From Trileptium ribeirensis (lineage: Eukaryota > Nematoda > Enoplea > Enoplida > Thoracostomopsidae), in the NCBI GenBank assembly GCA_030248225.1, contig JASANE010007173.1, forward strand, positions 22,664-86,663: DNA of 64,000 bases, in the 5' to 3' direction. Numbering within the stretch: the stretch's first letter is position 1; each line of letters opens with the position of its first letter. Made by a program: the position numbers and the translations under genes. Under the pieces are notes generated by a model. That model saw nothing but the letters and a program-made list of their open reading frames with translations. It was not told where the DNA came from and did no database searches. Positions 1-64,000 of this stretch are shown here, in pieces.

Positions 1-482
1 GGAGGCGTCCAGAGCAACATATTTTGAAAATTGTTTATTGTTACTTATGGTTATACAGAGGTGTACTGAGCAACATAGTTTTAAAATATTTATTGCTATT
101 TATTTTTATATGAAGGTGTTCTGAGCAACATAATTTCGAAAATATTTATTGCTATTTATGGTTATATGGAGGTGTCCTGAGCAACATAGTTTTGAAAATT
201 TTTATTATTTATGGTTATATGGAGGTGTACCGTGCAACATAGTTTTGAAAATTTTTAATGCTATTTAAGCTTATATGGAGGTGTGCTGAGTAACAGCAAC
301 ATACTTTTGAAAATTTTTATTACTATTTATGGTTATATGGACGTGTTCCTGAGCGACGTAGTTTTGAAAGTTTTTATTACTATTTATGGTGATATCGAGG
401 TGTCCGGAGCAACATAGTGTTGAAAATTTTTATTGCTATTTATGGTTATATAGAGGTGTTCTGAGCAACATAGTTTTGAAAA
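1..482. repeat. Minisatellite, ~56-bp unit, about 9 copies
   Basis: Units start near 1, 57, 112, 168, 221, 277, 339, 396 and 452. They share a GGAGGTGT start, then GAGCAACATAGTTTTGAAAA and an AT-rich tail ending GGTTATAT. Unit length varies from 53 to 62 bp. The array starts at base 1, so it probably continues to the left. It lies in the intron after the last visible collagen exon. Confidence 0.9.
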
Positions 483-488
483 CAAATA

Positions 489-825
489 ATTGTTCTGTAA
501 CATTCTAGTGTCAGTTCTATAACATTAATACTAGCAACCACATAATGTATACCCATAAAGAAAAATTCACCATTTACGTTTCGATTCATGAAAAACGCTC
601 ATTATTTACATCAGTGTACAGTTAATGGTATTTCAGTGTATACCTTGGCTCCTTCACGTCCTTATTGTCCAAGTGAAATGTTCTAATGTAAGTTTTGTAA
701 AATTACTAATAACACAAAAACGTATACCTATGCAGAAAATGAAGTGTCTTACACCATTTATTGCGATCTATGGAAAACGCTTATTATTACATCAGTATAC
801 AGTTAATATCGTTTCAGTGTAATAC

Positions 826-852
<27 letters not shown>
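489..852. repeat. ~182-bp imperfect tandem duplication capturing a collagen exon end
   Basis: The segment about 489-670 and the segment about 671-852 are similar throughout, with small indels. Both contain TGTTCT near the start, a GTATACC block, AAAACGCT, ACATCAGT and TTTCAGTGTA, then the collagen exon end. The right copy runs into the real exon 826-933; the left copy stops inside it. The duplication junction is near 670. Confidence 0.8.
644..670 (-). pseudogene. Truncated copy of a collagen exon 3' end with a stop codon
   Basis: These 27 bp match the last 27 bp of exon 826-933, but the minus strand now reads G-Q-stop G-R-E G-A-K where the real exon reads G-P-E G-R-E G-A-K. The donor-like GT after A-K is kept (AAG|GTATAC). 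There is no acceptor, only the duplication junction. It is an exon fragment and cannot be part of the mature chain. Confidence 0.85.
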
Positions 853-55193
<54,341 letters not shown>

Positions 55194-57897
55194 CTGAAAC
55201 GAAAAATGTATACTTTTGCAATGAACAAATTTAAATTTTCCTTAAATGATGCGATATTATTACGTGTCTATTAATTATCAATTCGCATATGGCATAATTT
55301 CATTTCATTAAAAGTATGTATTATTTGCTATTTTAGGTAATATAACGTGACTATAGCAAAACTGTTGGTGCAAAGCTTATATAATTCAGGTACAAAGTGA
55401 CAGGTTCTGGAAATTGTAAACTTATATTGGATGGGATAAATGTTACCCATAGCCCAGTCAAGACATTTATGTGTATGAAGTCGTATTCTTTTAAGCCATA
55501 CATACAGCCCCCTTAGCAACTATCAACAATATCATAAAACTGCAAGCAAAATTTATTTGGGAAATAGAAAATATTATGAGGAAAGATGGGGAACGTGAAA
55601 ATTATTGATTATCTCTCAGCCTCTTTCTGACGGGGGCAACGCCCTCCGGATTCATCGTACACCCAAACCGGCGAACATTTTACACCTATGCTTAACATGA
55701 AAATAAGCGAAAACATGCCTACATGGCTGTTTCATAAATAAAGATCCCTAAGACTTTTTATTAAGACTCAAACTTGGACAATCCAAGATCCGATTTGGCT
55801 GAAAGTTACATTGTTTAGGGTCTTTGTGGCAGTGTTTATAGCACTAATTCTTTACGAGGTAGTACGAGAGTTTCACTAACATTTTGGTAAAATTGGTAAA
55901 AAAATAAAATATCATCAAAATTTTATCAAGACCTAATTTTGCACAAATGTTCACAGTCTGCTGTTGCTATTGTATGAAGTCTGTAACTTGCACAGCAAAT
56001 GAATGCACCGGTTCGCCTACCATTTAACAGTGCAAGTGATTTTGGCAGAAACGCCAGGATCCATTTTGCTCAAATGTCACAGCGCACATCTCAATAATAT
56101 GCATACTTATAATATATTTCTTTTTTATGGCAGATAAAAACAGCGAAAATCATGTAATGCTGAAATAACTCAAAATTTCTATATTTTCTTTTTTTAACTT
56201 CGCAGCATGTGAATTTCCTCGAATCAATGTACAACAATGTATGTGAGCTTAAACAATATCGTTCCTGACAAACCATATATTATTTTGTATCATCTCAGGT
56301 CTGGGAATTGCTGAATAGATTCAAGCAGCCTGAATCAGCATTGGCGGTTTTCGTTAGGGACATTTTATTTTATAAAATTTATTTTAACATGTTATTTTAA
56401 CTTATTCACCACCATCCGACATAATGGTGGTGTATATGGTATTTGATTTAGCACAGTATGTATATGTTTCTAATACACAAATCTGCGTTAGATATAGTGC
56501 ACTGTGCCGTAGTTCGTTATTGTACTTGCAGTAGCTATCATTCCATGCATTGCCTTTGTTTTCTTCTTCTGTCAGACTATACATTACCTTCTTTATGCCA
56601 TTGCAATGCCCAATCTTGTGACTGAAACACATGATATACGCAAATGTTGAACTTCGCTCACGGTTAGAAAACTGGGCCCTACATAAATTTCTGCGTTGTC
56701 GCACATATTTAAGCGAGGATTAAATACATTAACATATAATCTAACTGCTTATCATACTATCACCAAATGCTCCTGTATTCAACGCCAAAAGATCATAAAT
56801 AAAATTTTGGTGAGCGCAAATTCGCTAATGAATAATTTGCTAATATAAAAACCTATTGTACATGTTTGGATGCAGAAAAAATGTTTATACCTCAACGTAC
56901 AATGTAAAAAACTTGCGATGACACATGTACATCCGTTATGGGGTATCGACATTAGCTATTCTTGCAGCTAACACTTGTCTAGCGTTTATTGCTACTTTGA
57001 TTCATTTTTCTCATGAAGACAAATGGATTTTTAAGTAAAATTTTATTTATTGTAAACAGACAGTGCAACTAGTTACATTGTTCGTCAACTGTAAACAGAC
57101 AATATAACTAGTTGCATTGTTGTTCACCCGTAAACAGATATGCTTAATAGATACAGCTGCGATAAATTCTTGTTTTGACTATTTAAGTTGGCCATATGCA
57201 CTACAACCGAATTCGGCCGTCCGATATCGTAAAAAGGACACATGAATCCTACCCGCACCTATATTAGATATAAACAATAAATTTTAGCCAAAATTAAAAT
57301 AAAATTAGATGTTAAATTTCAGTCACAACATCAACAGTTCAGCTGCTATTGGGCTTGATATTTTCTGCCTAAAAGTAGAACTTGTATATATAGCTAGAAT
57401 TCCACCAAGTAACGTATAAACCACGAAAATATGGGCCATATGAAATCGCTTCAGCCGGTTCCAGATCACATACTGGAACTTATATTGATGTTGCTAAAAA
57501 TTTGTATTCTCAAAACATTAGTTCCGCATACATGATGCAACTAAATTCGTTTTTAAAAGATACGATAGTTTTCTAAATATTTATCCAAAATCAGTATTCC
57601 CTCATCGTTGAGTTTACTTTACAAAAAACATCTTAATGAACTGAGTAAATGCGCTGTTGCGTCATTGCGTGTAATGCTACATAACATATGACTATGATCG
57701 GAAGGAGTTCGCAAGAACCTAACGCTTGTTTTATCATATTATATATTATAAAATTATCAACAAGTTTGCAGAAATTACTAGACAAGTTGTGGCAGTAATC
57801 ACGTCTTCATAAGATACCAACTAACCTAAAAAGCAACCACCCACAAATAAAAAACCAAAAAAAAAATAAAAAACAAAAACCAAACAGTTCGGCTCAA
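55194..57897. other. Upstream region without confirmed exon
   Basis: Further N-terminal collagen exons should lie here or beyond the window. One minus-strand open frame (56402-56704) has a donor of compatible phase, but no recognised domain. Also present: a 39-bp tandem repeat (57052-57137) and an A-rich stretch at about 57838-57888. Nothing else recognised. Confidence 0.5.
57052..57137. repeat. 39-bp tandem repeat, two copies plus a start
   Basis: GTAAACAGA begins at 57052, 57091 and 57130. The two full units share AACTAGTT(A/G)CATTGTT. Confidence 0.9.
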
Positions 57898-58034
57898 GAA
57901 GGCGATATTTTGTTAGCATCAAACACAGAAAGCACCAATCCACTCAGAAAAAAGGTGTTACCCAGGAACAGGGTCGTTGCCAAGGATGGCACTCAGTGGG
58001 TTCCGCTACATAAGGCAATAGTTGGGAAGCTCAA
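57898..58034 (+). pseudogene. Possible piggyBac-like transposase N-terminal remnant
   Basis: The plus frame reads E-G-D-I-L-L-A-S-N-T-E, then L-P-R-N-R-V-V-A-K-D-G-T-Q-W-V-P-L. A K/R-D-G-T-x-W block after a variable N-terminus is typical of piggyBac-type transposases (from memory). The frame runs directly into the satellite, so at most about 45 codons remain. An A-rich tract lies just upstream. Evidence is one short motif only. Confidence 0.3.
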
Positions 58035-58265
58035 ACATACAATCAATTATAATAAAATACTCAAAGATCAAGTTTACATCTACATTCATTTCTGCAGTCG
58101 TTTATCGTGTGAGTCAGTTGTCCGTGCATCGCTGTTGCATCAATCAATGCTTTTTACAATATATAGTTTATTACAATACACAATGATCAAGTGTGCATCT
58201 ACATTCATTTCTGCAGTCGTTTATCGTGTGATCCAGTTGTCCGTGGATCGCTGTTGCATGAATCA

Positions 58266-58598
58266 ATGTTTTTTACAATATACAATAAATTACAATAAAA
58301 TACTCAAAGACCAAGTTTACATCTACATTCATTTCTGCAGTCGTTTATCGTGTTAGCCAGTAGTCCGTGCATCACTGTTGCATCAATCAATGACTTTTAC
58401 AATATATAGTAAATTACAATAAAATACAGAAAGATCAAGTTTACGTCTACATTCATTTCTGCAGTAGTTTGTCGTGTCAGCTGGTTGTCCGTGAATCGCT
58501 GTTGTGTGAATCATTGTTTGTTACAATCAATACATGGTATATTACAATGCAGCATACTGGGCCCAATATACAATAATCAAGCTTGCATGTACATAAAT
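58266..58598. repeat. Higher-order satellite block, copy 1
   Basis: About 333 bp spanning several units that is almost identical to 59812-60145, including otherwise unique variants (AATACATGGTATATTACAAT, GCAGCATACTGGGCCCAATA). It shows a recent multi-unit duplication. Confidence 0.9.
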
Positions 58599-58616
58599 TT
58601 TTTTTTTTTTTTTTTT
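58599..58616. repeat. Oligo-T insertion in the satellite, flanked by AAATT
   Basis: A run of about 19 T lies at the point where the otherwise matching block (copy 2, at 60146) has none. AAATT occurs on both sides, as a short target-site duplication would. Confidence 0.6.
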
Positions 58617-59811
58617 AAATTCTTCTCGGTCTGGTCGTTTATCGCGTGAGCTAGTTGTCCGTGGATCGCTATTGTATAAATCAATGCTTATGACAATATA
58701 TACTATATCACAATACAATATACAACGATCAAGCTTGAATCTACACTTATTCAAGCAGTCTTTTATCGTGTGAGCCAGTTGTCTGTCGATGGATCGCTGC
58801 TGTATGAACCAATGCTTATTACAGTATATAGTATGTAACAATACAATATACAGTGATCAAGCTTGCATCTATATCAATTCCTGCAGTCGTTTACTGTGTC
58901 AACAAGTTGTCCGTAGATCGGTTGTATGAATCAATGCTTATTACAATATATAGCATAACAATACAATATACAATGATTAAGCTTGTTTCTACATCTGTTC
59001 CCCAGTCGTTTGTCGTGTGAACCAGTTGTCCGTGAATCACTGTTGTATGAATCATTGCTTATTACAATGTATATATCGTATATTACAATACAATATACAA
59101 CGATCAAGCTTGCATTTACATGTGTTCCCGCAGTCGTTTATCGTGTCAGCTAGTTGTCCGTGTATCGCTGTTGTACGAATCAATGCTTATAACGATATAC
59201 AGTAAATTACAATACACAATGAACTAGTTTGCATCTACATTCATTTCTGCAGTCGTTTGTCGTGTGAGCCTGTTGTCTGTTGATCGCGGTTGCATGAATG
59301 AATGCTTATTACAATGTATAGTAAATTACAATACACAATGATCAAGTTTGCATCTACATTCATTTCTGCAGTAGTTTGTCGTGTCAGCTGGTTGTCCGTG
59401 AATCGCTGTTGTATGAATCAATGCTTGTTACATATATATTATTATATTACATATATATTATATATATAGTTTATTACAATACACAATGATCAAGTTTGAT
59501 TTACATTCATTTCTGCAGTCATTTGTCGTGTGAGCCAATTGTCTGTGGATCGCGGTTGCATGAATCAATGTTCTCATTACAATACATAGTTTATACAAAT
59601 ACTCAAAGATCAAGTTTACATTTACATTCATTTCTGCAGTCGTTTGTCGTGTGAGCCAGTTGTCCGTGGATCGCCGTTGCATCAATCAATGCTTCTTACA
59701 ATATATAGTAAATTACAATACAATACACAATGATCAAGTTTGCATCTACATTCATTTCTGCAGTCGTTTGCCGTGTTAGCCAGTTGTCTGTGGATCACGG
59801 TTGCATGCATC

Positions 59812-60145
59812 AATGTTTTTTACAATATACAATCAATTATAATAAAATACTCAAAGATCAAGTTTACATCTACATTCATTTCTGCAGTCGTTTATCGTGT
59901 TAGCCAGTAGTCCGTGCATCACTGTTGCATCAATCAATGACTTTTACAATATATAGTAAATTACAATAAAATACAGAAAGATCAAGTTTACGTCTACATT
60001 CATTTCTGCAGTAGTTTGTCGTGTCAGCTGGTTGTCCGTGAATCGCTGTTGTGTGAATCATTGTTTGTTACAATCAATACATGGTATATTACAATGCAGC
60101 ATACTGGGCCCAATATACAATAATCAAGCTTGCATGTACATAAAT
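59812..60145. repeat. Higher-order satellite block, copy 2
   Basis: Near-identical partner of 58266-58598, offset about 1546 bp, without the oligo-T run at its right end. Confidence 0.9.
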
Positions 60146-60937
60146 TCTCTCGGTCGTTTATCGCGTGAGCCAGTTGTCCGTGGATCGCTGTTGCATGAAT
60201 CAATGCTTTTTACAATATATAGTAAATTACAATACAATACACAATGATCAAGTTTGCATCTACATTTATTTATGCAGTCGTTTATCGTGTGAGCCAGTTG
60301 TCCGTGCATCGCTGTTGCATCAATCAATGCTTATTACAATATATAGTATAATACAATACACAATGATCAAGTTTGCATCTACATTCATTTCTGCAGTCGT
60401 TTGTCGTGTGAGCCAGTTGTCCGTGGATCGCTGTCGTATGAATCAATGCTTATTACAATATATAGTAAATTACAATACAATACACAATGATCAAGTTTGC
60501 ATCTACATTTATTTATGCAGTCGTTTGTCGTGTGAACCAGTTGTGCGTGGATCGCTGTTGTATGAATCAATGCTTATTACAATATATAGTTTATTACAAT
60601 ACACAATGGTCGAGTTTGCATTTACATTCATTTCTGCAGTCATTTGTCGTGTGAGCCAGTTGTCTGTGGATCGCGGTTGCATGAATCAATGCTCATTACA
60701 ATACATAGTTTATTACAATCAATGATCGGGTTTGCATTTACATTCATTTCTGCAGTCATTTGTCGTGTGAGCCAGTTGTCCGTGGACCGCTGTTGCATGA
60801 ATCAATGCCTTTTACAACATATAGTAAATTACAATACAATACACAATGATCAAGTTTGCATCTACATTCATTTCTGCAGTAGTTTGTCGTGTCAGCTGGT
60901 TGTCCGTGAATCGCTGTTGTATGAATCAATGCTTGTT

Positions 60938-61040
60938 ACATATATATTTATTACAACAGAGTACATCTCATTCATCCAGCCTATATCGGTCAGCTAGCTT
61001 CCGGCGTCGCTTTTTATTACATATATATTATATATATAGT
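60938..61040. other. TA-flanked non-satellite insert in the array (1)
   Basis: Within the array, TTACATATATATTTATTACA is followed by about 50 bp unrelated to the satellite (about 60956-61010, with CTATATCGGTCAGCTAGCTT) and then TTACATATATATTATATATA. A plain TA version without insert sits at 59428-59469 and at 63538-63579. Confidence 0.7.
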
Positions 61041-61509
61041 TTATTACAATACACAATGATCAAGTTTGATTTACATTCATTTCTGCAGTCATTTGTCGTG
61101 TGAGCCAATTGTCTGTGGATCGCGGTTGCATGAATCAATGCTCATTACAATACATAGTTTATTACAATCAATGATCGAGTTTGCATTTACATTCATTTCT
61201 GCAGTCATTTGTCGTGTGAGCCAGTTGTCCGTGGACCGCCGTTGCATGAATCAATGCCTTTTACAACATATAGTAAATTACAATACAATACACAATGATC
61301 AAGTTTGCATCTACATTCATTTCTGCAGTAGTTTGTCGTGTGAGCCAGTTGTCCGTGGACCGCTGTTGCATGAATCAATGCCTTTTACAACATATAGTAA
61401 ATTACAATACAATACACAATGAGCACGTTTGCATCTACATTCATTTCTGCAGTAGTTTATCGTATCAGCTAGTTGTCCGTAGATCGATGTTGTATGAATC
61501 AATGCTTAT

Positions 61510-61600
61510 TACATATATATTCTATCTATATTACATATACACGTCGTTGCTCTCTCTTCTGCGTCTCCTCGCTGCGTGCCTAATCTCTATTATATATAGT
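61510..61600. other. TA-flanked non-satellite insert in the array (2)
   Basis: TTACATATATATTCTATCTA is followed by a pyrimidine-rich stretch with CGTCGTTGCTCTCTCTTCTG and CTCGCTGCGTGCC, then TATTATATATAGTTTATTAC. It takes the same place in the unit as insert (1) but has a different sequence. Confidence 0.7.
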
Positions 61601-64000
61601 TTATTACAATACACAATGATCAAGTTTGCATCTACATTCATTTCTGCAGTCGTTTGCCGTGTTAGCCAGTTGTCTGTGGATCGCGGTTGCATGAATCAAT
61701 GCTTATTACAATATATAGTATATTACAATACACAATGATCAAGTTTGCATCTACATTCATTTCTGCAGCCATTTGTCGTGTCAGCCAGTTGTCCGTGGAT
61801 CGCTATTGCATGATCATGTTATTACAATATACAATAAATTACAATAAAATACACAAAGATCAAGTTTACATCTACATTCATTTCTGCAATCGTTTGTCGT
61901 GTCAGCTGGTTGTCCGTGAATCGCTGTCGTATGAATCAATGCTTATTACAATATATAGTAAATTACAATAAAATACACAAAGATCAAGTTTACATCTACA
62001 TTCATTTCTGCAGTAGTTTGTCGTGTCAGCTGGTTGTCCATGAATCGCTGTTGTATTAATCAATACTTATTACAATATATAGTAAATTACAATACAATAC
62101 ACAATGATCAAGTTTGCATCTACATTCATTTCTGCAGTCGTTTGTCGTGCGAGCCAGTTGTCTGTGGATCGCGGTTGCATGAATCAATGCTTATTACAAT
62201 ATATAGTTTATTACAATAAAATACACAAATATCAAGTTTACATCTACATTCATTTCTGCAGTAGTTTGTCGTGTCAGCTGGTTGTCCGTGAATCGCTGTT
62301 GTATTAATCAATACTTATTACAATATATAGTAAATTACAATACAATGCACAATGATCAAGTTTGAATCTACATTCATTTCTGTAGTCGTTTGTCGTGCGA
62401 GCCAGTTGTCTGTGGATCGCGGTTGCATGAATCAATGCTTATTACAAAATATAGTTTATTACAATACACAATGATCAAGTTTGCATCTACATTCATTTCT
62501 GCAGTCGTTTATCGTGTGAGCCAGTTGTCCGTGGATCGCTGTTGCATGAATCAATGCTTTTTCAATATATAGTAAATTCCAATAAAATACACAAAGATCA
62601 AGCTTACATCTACATTCATTTCTGCAGTAGTTTGTCGTGTCAGCTGGTTGTCCTTGAATCGCTGTTGTATTAATCAATACTTATTACAATATATAGTAAA
62701 TTAAAATACAATACACAATGATCAAGTTTGCATCTACATTCATTTCTGCAGTCGTTTGTCGTGTGAGCCAGTTGTCCGTGGACCGCTGTTGTATGAATCA
62801 ATGCTTATTACAATATATAGTAAATTACAATATAATACACAATGATCAAGTTTGCATCTACAATCATTTCTGCAGTAGTTTGTCGTGTGAGCCAGTTGTC
62901 TGTGGATCGCGGTTGAATGAATTAATGCTTATTAAAATATATAGTTTATTACAATACACAATGATCAAGTTTGCATTTACATTCATTTCTGCAGTCGTTT
63001 GTCGTGTGAACCAGTTGTCCGTGGATCGCTGTTGTATGAATCAATCCTTCTTACAATATATAGTTTATTACAATACACAATGATCAAGTTTGCATCCACA
63101 TTCATTTCTGCAGTCGTTTGCCGTGTTAGCCAGTTGTCTGTGGATTGCGGTTGCATGAATCAATGCTTACTACAATATATAGTTTATTACAATACACAAC
63201 GATCAAGTTTGCATCTACATTCATTTCTGCAGTCGTATATCGTGTCAGCTAGCTGTCCGTGCATCGCTGTTGTATTAATCAATGCTTATAACAATGTATA
63301 GTGTATCACAGTACAATATACAATAATCTACCTTGGATCTACATTCATTCCCGCATTTGTTTAGCGTCTGAGCTAGTTGTCCGTGGTTCACTATTGTATG
63401 AATCAATGCTTACTACAGTATGTAGTATATTACAATACAATACACAATGGTCAAGTTTGCATCTACATTCATTTCTGCAGTCGTTTGTAGTGTCAGCTAG
63501 TTGTTCGTGGATTGCTGCTGTATGAATCAATGCTTGTTACATATATATTATTATATTACATATATATTATATATATAGTATATTAAAATATGCAATGATC
63601 AAGTTTGCATCTACATTCATTTCTGCAGTCGTTTGCCGTGTTAGCCAGTTGTCTGTGGATCACGGTTGCATGAATCAATGCTTATTACCATATATAGTAC
63701 ACTACAATACAATTCATAATGATCAACTTTGCATCTAAATTCATTTCTGTAGTCGTTTGCCGTGTCAGGTAGTTGTTCGTGGATCTCTGTTGTATGAATC
63801 AATGCTTATTACAATATATAGAATAATACACTACACAACGATCAAGTTTGCATCTACATTCATTTCTGCAGTCGTTTGTCGTGTCAGCTAGTTGTTCGTG
63901 GATTGCTGGTGCATGAATCAATGCTTATTACAATATATAGTATACTACAATACAATTCATAATGATAAAGTTTGCATCTAAATTCATTTCTGTAGTCGTT

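Larger units (their letters stand above)
58035..64000. repeat. Satellite array, ~122-bp unit, about 47 copies
   Basis: The unit core is AATGATCAAGTTTGCATCTA, then CATTCATTTCTGCAGTCGTT, GTCGTGTGAGCCAGTTGTCC, G(T/A)GGATCGCTGTTGCATGAA and TCAATGCTTATTACAATATA. TTTCTGCAG or its variants recur at intervals of 116-126 bp, for example 59757, 59880, 60003, and 62746, 62870, 62991, 63107, 63227. Two unit types are seen: one with GTGAGCCAGTTG and one with GTCAGCTGGTTG. The array reaches the right window edge. Near-multiples of three cause long spurious ORFs on both strands. Confidence 0.97.

Noticed and set aside
58035..64000. Many ORFs of 60-186 codons on both strands, with repeated motifs
   Set aside because: They come from satellite units of about 120 bp that happen to lack stops; frames change from unit to unit, and both strands are open.
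58035..64000. CRISPR array
   Set aside because: Repeats are ~122 bp, diverged and without unique spacers; the genome is eukaryotic.

Overview
The window is AT-rich intron-scale DNA from an animal genome, most likely an invertebrate with a large, repeat-laden genome. The only host gene I can support is one fibrillar-type collagen gene on the minus strand. Thirteen exons with intact Gly-X-Y reading (45, 54, 99 or 108 bp, all phase 0, all with AG/GT borders) are spread from 45244 down to 826. Three upstream exons encode a non-collagenous basic, acidic and proline-rich linker (48511-48615, 51693-51740, 52853-52918). A 17-nt microexon at 55177-55193 probably precedes them. The N-propeptide and signal peptide would lie to the right. 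The rest of the triple helix and the C-propeptide lie to the left of base 1. The species cannot be fixed from the sequence.

The exon-size ladder (45-54-54-54-54-54-99-45-54-99-45-99-108) follows the ladder I recall for vertebrate fibrillar collagen exons 7 to 21. There are two differences: the 45+54 pair of exons 13 and 14 is one 99-bp exon here, and the 54-bp counterpart of exon 20 is not visible in the 14-kb intron where it should lie. The 96 visible triplets are uninterrupted, and two exons contain no proline.

Region by region: 1-482 is a ~56-bp minisatellite. 489-852 is a tandem duplication that copied the 3' end of a collagen exon, with its splice donor, into the next intron. 934-15011 is a 14-kb intron with a decayed Ty3/gypsy-like Gag (1808-2830), a long TA microsatellite and hairpin elements. 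15012-19072 holds three exons. 19073-29563 is a second giant intron with a possible LTR and leader (20617-21432), a decayed CR1/L2-like LINE on the minus strand (22240-25930), and a block of balanced base composition (27640-29560). 29564-45244 holds nine exons with MITE-like and minisatellite material between them. 45245-55176 holds the linker exons, two copies of a foldback element and several short duplications. 57898-58034 has a weak piggyBac-like coding remnant. From about 58035 to the right edge runs a satellite of ~122-bp units with higher-order duplications.

No second host gene, operon, RNA gene or CRISPR array is supported. The most informative observations are the near-vertebrate collagen exon ladder with one exon unaccounted for, the exon-fragment duplication carrying a decoy splice donor, the foldback family with a TTAGGC-type core, and the layered structure of the satellite.
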